From Paludibacteraceae bacterium (GTDB lineage Bacteria > Bacteroidota > Bacteroidia > Bacteroidales > Paludibacteraceae), in the NCBI GenBank assembly GCA_017503075.1, contig JAFVTU010000009.1, positions 162,959 through 226,958 of the forward strand: a DNA stretch of 64,000 nucleotides, read 5' to 3'. Each line of letters begins with the position of its first letter. The first letter of the stretch is position 1. Both the position numbers and the translations under genes were made by a program. The notes beneath the pieces are model-generated. The model did not search any database, was not told where the DNA came from, and saw only the letters and a program-made list of their open reading frames with translations. Positions 40,943 to 48,477 of this stretch are shown in pieces.

Positions 40943-42196
40943 TCAAAGTTTTTTGAAGAGCAAGCTAGCATTGTGTCCTCCAAAACCAAAATTATTGCTC
41001 ATGGCATATTGGATATTACGTGCCTGTGCTTGATTGAATGTGAAATTTAGTTTGTAATCAATATTTGGATCTTCATCCCCCTCTTCATGATTGATAGTAG
41101 GTGTAACCATACTATGTTTCATTGACAATACAGATATAATTGCTTCTATAGCCCCTGTAGCACCAAGCATATGACCTGTCATGGATTTAGATGATGTGAG
41201 ATTGATATTGTAGGCATGTTTCCCAAATAGGGTTTGTATGGCTTGTACTTCTGCTAAGTCGCCAATGGGAGTGGAGGTGCCATGTGTGTTGATGTAGTCC
41301 ACTTGTTCTAATGATATATTAGCTTCTTTGATAGCCAATTGCATAGCATTTTTTGCACCTATACCCTTTGGGTCGGAGGCAGTGAGATGGTAAGCATCTG
41401 CAGTAAGACCAATACCTACAATTTCTGCATATATATGAGCACCTCTTGCGATAGCATGTTCATATTCCTCTAGGACAAGTGTTCCAGCTCCTTCGCCTAA
41501 AACAAAACCATCTCGTGATGCAGAGAAAGGACGGCAAGCTGTCTGAGGAGAATCATTGCGGGTGGAAAGCGCGTGAAGGGCGTTGAAACCACCAATTCCA
41601 GAACATTCAATGGCCGCTTCGGCGCCTCCTGTGAGAATAATATCTGCCAATCCCATACGAATCTGGTAGCAGGCATTGGCAATAGCATGTGCAGAAGAAG
41701 AGCACGCTGATGTTGTGGCAAAATTCACTCCCTTGAATCCGTATCGTATAGCTAACAAACCAGCAGCCATATTGGTGATGATCATAGGGATAAAGAATGG
41801 GCTATAACGAGGTGTACCATCGCTTGCACCGAAATTCCCAATATTCACGTCCAATGTATTTACGCCTCCCATACCGCTGCCATAAATGACTCCACATCGA
41901 AGTAGATCTTCTTGTTCTATCTTTATGTTGGCATCTTGAATAGCCTCTTCTGCTGATTTGATGGCATAGTGGATATATCTATCGTAACGGCGCAACTCTT
42001 TGATGTCAAGTAGTGATGACATGTCTAAATTCTTTACTTCGCAAGCGAAGTGAGTTTTAAACTTAGTGGCATCAAAATGGGTGATTTCTTCCGCCCCACT
42101 TTTGCCTAAAAGCAAGTTGTGCCAAGTCGTAGTCATATCATTGCCCAATGATGTGACCATACCTAATCCTGTGATAACTACGCGCTTTAGCTGCAT
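40943..42196 (-). CDS. fabF: 3-oxoacyl-[ACP] synthase II
   Basis: 417 aa. It performs chain elongation in type II fatty-acid synthesis. The catalytic triad is intact: C165 in TTSACSSSAHAI, His in NTHGTSTPIGD (about 304) and His in KSMTGHMLGATGA (about 341). GSGMGG and FNNFGFGGHNA at the C-terminus agree. It lies 75 bp after acpP in the usual acpP-fabF order; the gap contains a stable hairpin that may adjust the ratio of the two products. Confidence 0.96.
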   Translation of the reverse strand: MQLKRVVITGLGMVTSLGNDMTTTWHNLLLGKSGAEEITHFDATKFKTHFACEVKNLDMSSLLDIKELRRYDRYIHYAIKSAEEAIQDANIKIEQEDLLRCGVIYGSGMGGVNTLDVNIGNFGASDGTPRYSPFFIPMIITNMAAGLLAIRYGFKGVNFATTSACSSSAHAIANACYQIRMGLADIILTGGAEAAIECSGIGGFNALHALSTRNDSPQTACRPFSASRDGFVLGEGAGTLVLEEYEHAIARGAHIYAEIVGIGLTADAYHLTASDPKGIGAKNAMQLAIKEANISLEQVDYINTHGTSTPIGDLAEVQAIQTLFGKHAYNINLTSSKSMTGHMLGATGAIEAIISVLSMKHSMVTPTINHEEGDEDPNIDYKLNFTFNQAQARNIQYAMSNNFGFGGHNASLLFKKL

Positions 42197-42212
42197 CTTT
42201 TATATACACCTA

Positions 42213-42242
42213 ACGAGTTTGCGGATTATTCCACAAACTCGT
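42213..42242 (-). promoter_or_regulatory. Intercistronic hairpin between acpP and fabF
   Basis: ACGAGTTTG / CAAACTCGT, a 9-bp perfect stem with a 12-nt loop and no T-run, so probably not a full terminator. It may protect the abundant acpP message or attenuate fabF. Confidence 0.6.
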
Positions 42243-42271
42243 CCATGGTAACAGTCAAAAAATGTGAAAGC

Positions 42272-42508
42272 TTATGCTTGGAGTTTCTCAATATAATCAA
42301 TAACGTCTTGAACAGTATTGATTTTTTGAGTATCCTCGTCTGGAATAGAAACACCAAACTCTTTTTCAAACTCCATGATCAACTCTACGGTATCAAGAGA
42401 ATCTGCGTTGAGGTCTGCTGTCAAACTAGCCTCAGGAGTAACTTGAGATTCTTCTACACCCAATTTATCAACGATAATAGCTTTTACTTTTGATTCAATT
42501 GCTGACAT
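42272..42508 (-). CDS. acpP: Acyl carrier protein
   Basis: 78 aa, acidic, full length. The phosphopantetheine attachment site is S37 in [14 protein letters not shown]. It carries growing acyl chains in fatty-acid synthesis and sits directly upstream of fabF. Confidence 0.97.
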   Translation of the reverse strand: MSAIESKVKAIIVDKLGVEESQVTPEASLTADLNADSLDTVELIMEFEKEFGVSIPDEDTQKINTVQDVIDYIEKLQA

Positions 42509-42580
42509 AATTACAATTTTTTTAGTTGTTAATTATATTAATTTAATTGTTTTCTAACTTAGATTTCTAGAAATCGACTG

Positions 42581-42612
42581 CAAAGTAACTACTTTTTTTT
42601 GGAATATGCAAA
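42581..42612 (-). promoter_or_regulatory. Promoter of acpP-fabF
   Basis: TTTG (42609-42612), 20-bp spacer, TTACTTTG (42581-42588) on the minus strand, 73 bp before the acpP ATG. Confidence 0.72.
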
Positions 42613-42633
42613 TTTTTTGTCATAAATATGCTT

Positions 42634-43485
42634 TTATTCCGCCATTTTGAGCTCGATTTTTCCTATTCTGGCACCTGCTTTGCCTACTTGAGCCAATAAA
42701 ACGCTGTCTCCATCTAGGTTCTCAATATATAGATTGTTGACAATTTTATGTGTGTGTGCACCAATGATAACATCAATGTTTCGTGTCGCTTTTGCTAATT
42801 CTATATCTGACATCTTTCCATTTGTGTCAGGATGTGTACCTTGATGACTGAGACAGATTATTGCATCGCATTTCTTTTGTTTTTTTAGCAGATTTGCTAT
42901 ATCTTGTGCTGTAGTAATAGGGTCAAGATATTGTAAAGGATAGAAATTCTTATCTGCTATCAACCCATTAGGATTAACACCAATTCCGAACACTCCAATT
43001 CTCAAGTTTGCTCGACGAATGATAGTGTATGGTTTCACAATACCCTCCAAAGGAGAGTTTGTGAAATCATAATTGGCGCAAATAACATCGAATTGTGCAT
43101 TTTGCAACACGGCTGCTAATGTATCTACACCATAGTCAAATTCATGATTGCCGATTACTACAGCGTCGTATCCCATACGATTCATAGCATCAATTTCCAC
43201 GCGCCCGTGGTAGAAGTTGAAGTATGGAGTACCCTGACTGAAATCGCCCCCATCTAACAGAAGTAGATAGGGATCAATTTCGCGTTGCTGGGCGATGAAT
43301 CCCATGCGTCGTGCATAACCACCGCAATCTGCATCACGCTTGCCTTCTTCGAGGGGTTCCACTTGCGAATGTGTATCGTTGGTGTGTAGAATGGTAAGTG
43401 TTTGTAATTTAGGTTGGGTACATGCTACACAACAAGCACACATTAGCGTAATTATGTATCTAAAAGCGTTTTTGTATTTCATCAT
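42634..43485 (-). CDS. Metallophosphatase lipoprotein (UshA/5'-nucleotidase N-terminal domain)
   Basis: 283 aa from MMKYKNAFRYIITLMCACCVAC; a lipobox-like VAC end suggests a lipoprotein. The calcineurin-like metal sites are present: LTILHTNDTHSQV, LLLDGGDFSQGTPYF, VVIGNHEFDYG, and IIGAHTHK. The C-terminal substrate domain of full-length 5'-nucleotidases (about 550 aa) is missing; in Bacteroidota the two halves are often separate genes. Overlaps the end of mutL by 26 bp. Confidence 0.85.
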   Translation of the reverse strand: MMKYKNAFRYIITLMCACCVACTQPKLQTLTILHTNDTHSQVEPLEEGKRDADCGGYARRMGFIAQQREIDPYLLLLDGGDFSQGTPYFNFYHGRVEIDAMNRMGYDAVVIGNHEFDYGVDTLAAVLQNAQFDVICANYDFTNSPLEGIVKPYTIIRRANLRIGVFGIGVNPNGLIADKNFYPLQYLDPITTAQDIANLLKKQKKCDAIICLSHQGTHPDTNGKMSDIELAKATRNIDVIIGAHTHKIVNNLYIENLDGDSVLLAQVGKAGARIGKIELKMAE

Positions 43486-45241
43486 GTGATAGTAATGTGC
43501 TAATTGCTTTACCATTAGGTAAATAGCGCAATGATGTTTGTTGTAATCGTTCTACTAGGTCACGCATCTCGATTTCTGTAAGTGCTTTTCCTTGTGGAAT
43601 AGCCATTTGTTCTGCTAGACTTAGAGCAATCATCTCTTGCCATTGTTCTTTGGCAGAATGTTCGGTATCTTGTACTTTGTGAATGACTTGTAAAATAGCA
43701 TCAGCAGCATTTTTTTGACCCAATAAGGCTGGTACAGCTGTGATGGAATAAGCTGCAGGAGAGAACTGTTCTACTCCAAATCCCACACTGCTAAGTTCTG
43801 GCAATAGCTGTTCCAAGGTTGATAAATCGTCTTGTGTCAACTCCACTATTTCAGGAAACAATAGGGGTTGTGTGGTTGCCTGATGGTTGCCCAACTGTTC
43901 TCGAAGCACCTTATATAATACGCATGTGTGTGCACGATGCTGGTGTATCATCATGATGCCATTAGCTGTCAGTGCAAGGATGTATCGGTTATCTAATTGA
44001 AGTAGGGGTGTATGCTCAGTAATTTTGGGCTCTTCAAAAAGCTGTTCGATAGTCTTTGGTTGAGTGGGTATAGGTTGTTGGTATAACTGTTCCCAACCCG
44101 AAACCGTCTGGCGTGCAGTTTGTGACTTGAATGGATTGTATGTGGGGTCGACCTGTATGTGAGGAGCTGCAATAGTAGAGGTTGCAACACTGCGATGCGG
44201 GAAATCCAATTGAGATTCAGTTGTAAAATCTAATGATGGAGCCACATTGAATTTGCCCAACGATTCTCTAATTGCAGCCAATAGAATTTGAAATATTGCT
44301 TGTTCGTCTGCAAACTTTATTTCTGTTTTAGTTGGATGGATATTTACATCAATAGCATCTGGTTGAATGTCAAAATATAAGAAGTAGGATGGTGTATGGT
44401 CAGGTAATAACATTCCAGAATATGCAGTCATTAAAGCTTTGTGAAAGTAGGGATGCCGCATGTAGCGACCATTGACAAACATATATTGTTGGCTATTTTT
44501 GCCAGTAGTTTCTGGCTTACCTATAAAACCAGATATACGTACTAACTCTGTCTCTGTAGCAATGTCTACGAGATGGCTTGTGAATGGTTTGGTCGAATGC
44601 CCAAAAACGGCCTCAATGCGTTGTTTGAGTGTCGAAGGAGTGAGATCATATATGATCTCGTCATCGCTCACAAAGGTGAATTGTACTTGCGGATTTACCA
44701 ATACGATGCGCTGGTACTCAGTGATGAGGTTGCGTAATTCTGTTTGATTGGTTTTGAGGAATTTGCGTCGCGCGGGTACATTATAGAACAGATTCTTCAC
44801 TCGCATATTGGTCCCTACGGGGCATTGTACTATCTCCTGAGACAGTACTTCCGAACCAGCGATTTCTATGCGTGTACCTACTTCATCTTCAACTCGTCGA
44901 GTCTGTACTTCCACATGTGCTACAGCACAAATACTAGCCAAAGCTTCGCCACGAAAGCCCATTGTTCGCAATTGAAAGAGATCGCTAGCTTGGCTAATCT
45001 TAGAGGTAGCATGACGCTCAAAAGCCATGCGCGCATCGGTTGGACTCATTCCTTTACCATCATCGACTACTTGCAATAAAGTGCGTCCCGCATCGCGCAC
45101 AATCACTCGAATGTGCGACGCGCCTGCGTCTAAGGAGTTTTCTACTAGCTCTTTTAGACAGGAGGCTGGGCGCTGAATCACCTCACCTGCAGCAATCTGG
45201 TTGGCAACACTATCGGGGAGAAGATGAATGATATCGCTCAT
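43460..45241 (-). CDS. mutL: DNA mismatch repair protein MutL
   Basis: 593 aa from MSDIIHLLPDSVANQIAAGEV; the 16-codon upstream extension is rejected. GHKL ATPase motifs are intact: ELVENSLDAGA, DDGKGM, ATSKI, TMGFRGEALASI, and GTNMRVKNLFYNVPARRKFL. In the C-terminal domain the site of the endonuclease motif DQHA(x)2E(x)4E reads HQHRAHTCVLYKVLRE, with D changed to H, so nuclease activity is doubtful. The 79-aa membrane gene overlaps its start by 4 bp (ATGA). Confidence 0.94.
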   Translation of the reverse strand: MSDIIHLLPDSVANQIAAGEVIQRPASCLKELVENSLDAGASHIRVIVRDAGRTLLQVVDDGKGMSPTDARMAFERHATSKISQASDLFQLRTMGFRGEALASICAVAHVEVQTRRVEDEVGTRIEIAGSEVLSQEIVQCPVGTNMRVKNLFYNVPARRKFLKTNQTELRNLITEYQRIVLVNPQVQFTFVSDDEIIYDLTPSTLKQRIEAVFGHSTKPFTSHLVDIATETELVRISGFIGKPETTGKNSQQYMFVNGRYMRHPYFHKALMTAYSGMLLPDHTPSYFLYFDIQPDAIDVNIHPTKTEIKFADEQAIFQILLAAIRESLGKFNVAPSLDFTTESQLDFPHRSVATSTIAAPHIQVDPTYNPFKSQTARQTVSGWEQLYQQPIPTQPKTIEQLFEEPKITEHTPLLQLDNRYILALTANGIMMIHQHRAHTCVLYKVLREQLGNHQATTQPLLFPEIVELTQDDLSTLEQLLPELSSVGFGVEQFSPAAYSITAVPALLGQKNAADAILQVIHKVQDTEHSAKEQWQEMIALSLAEQMAIPQGKALTEIEMRDLVERLQQTSLRYLPNGKAISTLLSHDEIQKRF

Positions 45242-45477
45242 AGCAAGTAATAGAATGCGAAGAGTAGTAGAGCCAATAGTGCAATCCAAAATATGAGTTT
45301 AGAAGATCGCTTCGTTTGACTCTTGCGATTGTAAGTGTTTGTTTCGTGAGTTTCACGAAACGAACCACGATGAAGACGCGCAAGTTTATCCTTGCGCGCC
45401 TCTTTTTCTTTATCGTAGTAAATGGGGCGATAATCCCACTTACGGGGTTTGGGTACTTTTGGAAATAATACCGACAT
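45238..45477 (-). CDS. Small C-terminally anchored membrane protein
   Basis: 79 aa: a basic cytoplasmic segment (KPRKWDYRPIYYDKEKEARKD) and one C-terminal transmembrane helix (LIFWIALLALLLFAFYYLL). Proteins with the same FPKVPKPRKW...RPIYYDP-type start occur in Bacteroidota next to mutL, function unknown. It joins the upstream TPR gene by a one-base TAATG stop-start overlap and mutL by 4 bp, implying tight translational coupling. Confidence 0.82.
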   Translation of the reverse strand: MSVLFPKVPKPRKWDYRPIYYDKEKEARKDKLARLHRGSFRETHETNTYNRKSQTKRSSKLIFWIALLALLLFAFYYLL

Positions 45478-47156
45478 TATTTAACGATAGCTTGAAACTT
45501 CTCGTCGTCTTGATACTTAGCAAACTCGATATCGTTTTGAGCTCTAGCTTTGAGGTTAGCGCATTTAGCAGCAACCTCCAAGTTAGCATATACTTCGTTA
45601 GGGGTATTGGTGCGAGCACCTACGATAGCGAGCAAGTAAGCTGTAGTAGCGTTAGGTGTTTCTGCATTAGCCAATGCCTTACGAGCAGCAGCGTAATCTT
45701 GAAGTAGGATGTAGAGAACTGCAGCATTGTTGCCAGTAGCATCGCCAAGTGCCTTCTTAGCAGCAGCATAATCACCCTTCATTACATGGAGTGTACCCAA
45801 TGCCATATTCAGGTTACCTTCTGTACCATTTGCTTTAGCAAGGTGTGCTTCCGCTTTTGCCAAATCGTTTTGAGCCATAGCTACAAGAGCAGCATTGTAG
45901 TTCACATCTGCATTGTTTGGGGCCAATTGCAAAGCTTTTGCAAAGCATTGACCAGCCTCGTCAATCTTACCTTGAGCATAGAGAACCATACCAAGGTTGT
46001 TGTGTGAACGATAGTCTTCTCCAAATTGAGCAACAGCTTTTTTGTAGAGTTCAACTTTTTCATTGAGATCGTTGGTCAAAGTAGCAGCATAGAGCAACTC
46101 TTCTACATTCAACACAGCTGGATCATTTTGAGCCAAAGTAGCAATCTCTTCATCTGATTTACCAATCAGGTTGTAGTTGAGAATCAAACGGCTACGACGA
46201 AGTTCTGGAAGGATGTTATTAGCAAGTTCCTCGTATACAACTCCTAAACGCTTGATATCCTCCTCACGTTTCTGAGGATCGTTAACATTTTGCAAAATGT
46301 TGAGGATAACTTGTTTGTCTTCAAGATTGCTAGCCTGAACAAGCTCTTTGAAATATGCCCAGTCTTCTGGCGTTATTTCTGAATCAACAGCTACTTTGAT
46401 TTTCTTCAGATTGCGTTGCAATTTCTTTTGAGCGTTTTCTTGGCGCTTTGTAGCCAACGTGGTATTCAAATTCTCCGCACCATCTGGAGAAGCGTAACCA
46501 GCCACTTCGATACTTGTAATTTCTTTGTTAGCAGCGGCATTTACCTCTTTGATTGCAGCAAGCAAATTCTGTACATCTTCTGCTTTCCATTCAGAGTTAC
46601 GCAAGTTAGCTTGTTGGATCAAGAAGTGGACGTCAGCCTCTTGCTTTTGTGCGATGATGCGTTGGAATGCATCAGGAGTTACTTGTGATTTAACCTCTTT
46701 CGCTACGATTAATTTTGCGGTAGCTACCAAACCATCGGCTACTTTTGTCTCAGGAATTTCAACGACTTTTTTGCCATTCTTAGCAGTAAAACGCAAGTAC
46801 AACTCGCATTTGTCCATTGCTGGTACATAATCGAAAGAAGCATGCAATTTGAACTTACCACCTTCTTTGTACAATACGGTAGTACCATTCTCTTTTGCTT
46901 TTTCACCTACATAAGTCACAGTTTGACCTGCAACCTCTGTACCGTCAAATTTCAAGACTGGAGTAACAGTCAGGATGGCTTTCTTACCAAATTTCTTTAC
47001 TGGGAAAGTACCTGTGATGTCTGCGTCAACTTTTTCGCCAACTACAGTCAATGGATTGGGGTTCACCTTGAAGTCTGTTGGTTGAACAGCGGTGCCACAA
47101 GCGGTCAGAATAGCTACAGCCATTACTGCCACAAACATTTTGAAGATCTTTTTCAT
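45477..47156 (-). CDS. TPR-repeat lipoprotein with OmpA-like segment
   Basis: 559 aa. Lipoprotein signal peptide ending ILTAC (C20). Residues about 160-260 contain an OmpA-like region (ITSIEVAGYASPDGAENLNTTLATKRQENAQKKL, the peptidoglycan-binding helix pattern). Residues about 380-520 hold tetratricopeptide repeats (YRSHNNLGMVLYAQGKIDEAGQCFAKALQLAPNNADVNYNAAL). Probably an outer-membrane lipoprotein linked to the wall. It starts the leftward operon that includes the small membrane protein, mutL and the metallophosphatase. Confidence 0.85.
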   Translation of the reverse strand: MKKIFKMFVAVMAVAILTACGTAVQPTDFKVNPNPLTVVGEKVDADITGTFPVKKFGKKAILTVTPVLKFDGTEVAGQTVTYVGEKAKENGTTVLYKEGGKFKLHASFDYVPAMDKCELYLRFTAKNGKKVVEIPETKVADGLVATAKLIVAKEVKSQVTPDAFQRIIAQKQEADVHFLIQQANLRNSEWKAEDVQNLLAAIKEVNAAANKEITSIEVAGYASPDGAENLNTTLATKRQENAQKKLQRNLKKIKVAVDSEITPEDWAYFKELVQASNLEDKQVILNILQNVNDPQKREEDIKRLGVVYEELANNILPELRRSRLILNYNLIGKSDEEIATLAQNDPAVLNVEELLYAATLTNDLNEKVELYKKAVAQFGEDYRSHNNLGMVLYAQGKIDEAGQCFAKALQLAPNNADVNYNAALVAMAQNDLAKAEAHLAKANGTEGNLNMALGTLHVMKGDYAAAKKALGDATGNNAAVLYILLQDYAAARKALANAETPNATTAYLLAIVGARTNTPNEVYANLEVAAKCANLKARAQNDIEFAKYQDDEKFQAIVK

Positions 47157-47252
47157 TTTAATTAATTTTATGGTGTTAATATATTTCGTAATTTATAATA
47201 GTCCCGCATATTTTCGTACAAGAACTATGCAAAATGCACACTATATCGGCTG

Positions 47253-47284
47253 CAAAGGTACAAAAATATTTACAAACGTGCAAA
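47253..47284 (-). promoter_or_regulatory. Promoter of the TPR lipoprotein-mutL operon
   Basis: TTTG (47281-47284), 20-bp spacer, TACCTTTG (47253-47260) on the minus strand. Confidence 0.85.
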
Positions 47285-47382
47285 TATTTGTAGTTTTTTT
47301 CGGTGTTTTCTCGTGTTTTGAAGCGAATTAGATGTGTTTTCTCCTAGAAAAACACAAAAAAATGTATTTTTCTTGGATTTTG

Positions 47383-47414
47383 TTTGTGTATGTAGAAAAA
47401 TTGATATACCTTTG
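47383..47414 (+). promoter_or_regulatory. Promoter of the 47446 lipoprotein gene
   Basis: TTTG (47383-47386), 20-bp spacer, TACCTTTG (47407-47414), 31 bp before the ATG. Divergent from the promoter at 47253. Confidence 0.85.
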
Positions 47415-47445
47415 CAATCACGAGACTTAATACAACAATAACAAC

Positions 47446-48243
47446 ATGAAAAAAACATTTTTCGTATTTTTTGCTTTAGTATTTGTTGCTTGTCAACCAT
47501 CGGATGAGGAGCGAGCACAGTTGATTTTAACAGAGGCACAAGCATTGGTAGAAGATGGGCAGTGGAGGCATGCGCGTATCGTTCTAGACTCGTTGCATAC
47601 AACTTATCCTAGATTAGTGGCGCAACGTCGTCAAGCAAAGGCACTCTCAGATAGCATTACATATCTTGAGGCCCAACGCACTTTGACATATGTAGATACA
47701 CTCCTACCTCCTCTAATGGAGCAAGTTGATAAATTGGTTCAACGTTTTAAATATGAAAAAAATGAGCAATACGAGGATTATGGCAAGTATGTGCATCGCC
47801 TACTTGTTACGAATAAGAACACGGCTCGAAATTTTATCCAAGCATATGTGTTGGACAATCGGCATACGGTAGTTAGGAGTTATTACTATGGTTCAAAACA
47901 GGTTTGTCAACAGTCGTTGAAGATTAGTGCAGATGGAGAAGAACGTGTGTATAAGGGTAATAATCATCACTTCCAGGATGGATCTCATTATGAGATAATG
48001 ACTTTGGACGATGATAATTCATTGTCATTGCTCAATTTTGTTAGTACGCATGGCAAAAAGCGCATTCGTATAGAAGGTATGGGTAATAAACCTTCTCATA
48101 ATTGGATATATTATCTCAATGATAAGGAAAAAGAAGCACTATCGGACACTTACCAACTAGGGTGGTTGATGAAGGATATTAATCGTTTGGAACAAATGCA
48201 ACGTACGGCACATGCTCAGATAGATCGTTACAATAGTAAATAG
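47446..48243 (+). CDS. Uncharacterised lipoprotein
   Basis: 265 aa. Lipoprotein signal MKKTFFVFFALVFVAC (C16). The N-terminal half is helical and coiled-coil-like (ERAQLILTEAQALVEDGQWRHARIVLDSL, a TPR-like pair), followed by a mixed domain (KISADGEERVYKGNNHHFQDGSHYEIMTL) that I do not recognise. A C-terminal helix ends RTAHAQIDRYNSK. Likely a periplasm-facing lipoprotein of a Bacteroidota-specific family. Followed by tRNA-Met with a separate promoter. Confidence 0.75.
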   Translation: MKKTFFVFFALVFVACQPSDEERAQLILTEAQALVEDGQWRHARIVLDSLHTTYPRLVAQRRQAKALSDSITYLEAQRTLTYVDTLLPPLMEQVDKLVQRFKYEKNEQYEDYGKYVHRLLVTNKNTARNFIQAYVLDNRHTVVRSYYYGSKQVCQQSLKISADGEERVYKGNNHHFQDGSHYEIMTLDDDNSLSLLNFVSTHGKKRIRIEGMGNKPSHNWIYYLNDKEKEALSDTYQLGWLMKDINRLEQMQRTAHAQIDRYNSK

Positions 48244-48292
48244 ACCAAAAAATACTTATTTACGAATAAATTGCAAAAAAAATGCCAGAAAA

Positions 48293-48324
48293 TTTGGTCA
48301 GTCCAAAAAAAAGCAGTACCTTTG
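48293..48324 (+). promoter_or_regulatory. Promoter of tRNA-Met
   Basis: TTTG (48293-48296), 20-bp spacer, TACCTTTG (48317-48324), 12 bp before the tRNA. Confidence 0.87.
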
Positions 48325-48336
48325 CCCCGCTTTTGA

Positions 48337-48410
48337 GGCGGGATAGCTCAGCTGGTTAGAGCGCATGATTCATAATCATGAGGTCCCCAGTTCAATCCTG
48401 GGTCCCGCTA
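48337..48410 (+). tRNA. tRNA-Met (anticodon CAT)
   Basis: 74 nt cloverleaf: acceptor GGCGGGA with TCCCGCT, D arm AGCTCAGCTGGTTAGAGC, anticodon loop TTCATAA (CAT), T arm CCCAG TTCAATC CTGGG. A CAT anticodon could also be tRNA-Ile modified with lysidine; the base set looks like elongator Met. Confidence 0.92.
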
Positions 48411-48418
48411 CATGATGA

Positions 48419-48455
48419 AAATCAGACATTTAGGGTTGGCCTGAATGTCTGATTT
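48419..48455 (+). terminator. Terminator between tRNA-Met and porW (bidirectional)
   Basis: AATCAGACATT / AATGTCTGATT, an 11-bp perfect stem followed by TTCTTT. Confidence 0.87.
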
Positions 48456-48477
48456 CTTTATCAAATATATTACTTCT

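Noticed and set aside
48337-48410. tRNA-Met as an integration site
   Set aside because: No integrase gene and no direct repeat of the tRNA 3' end within the window.
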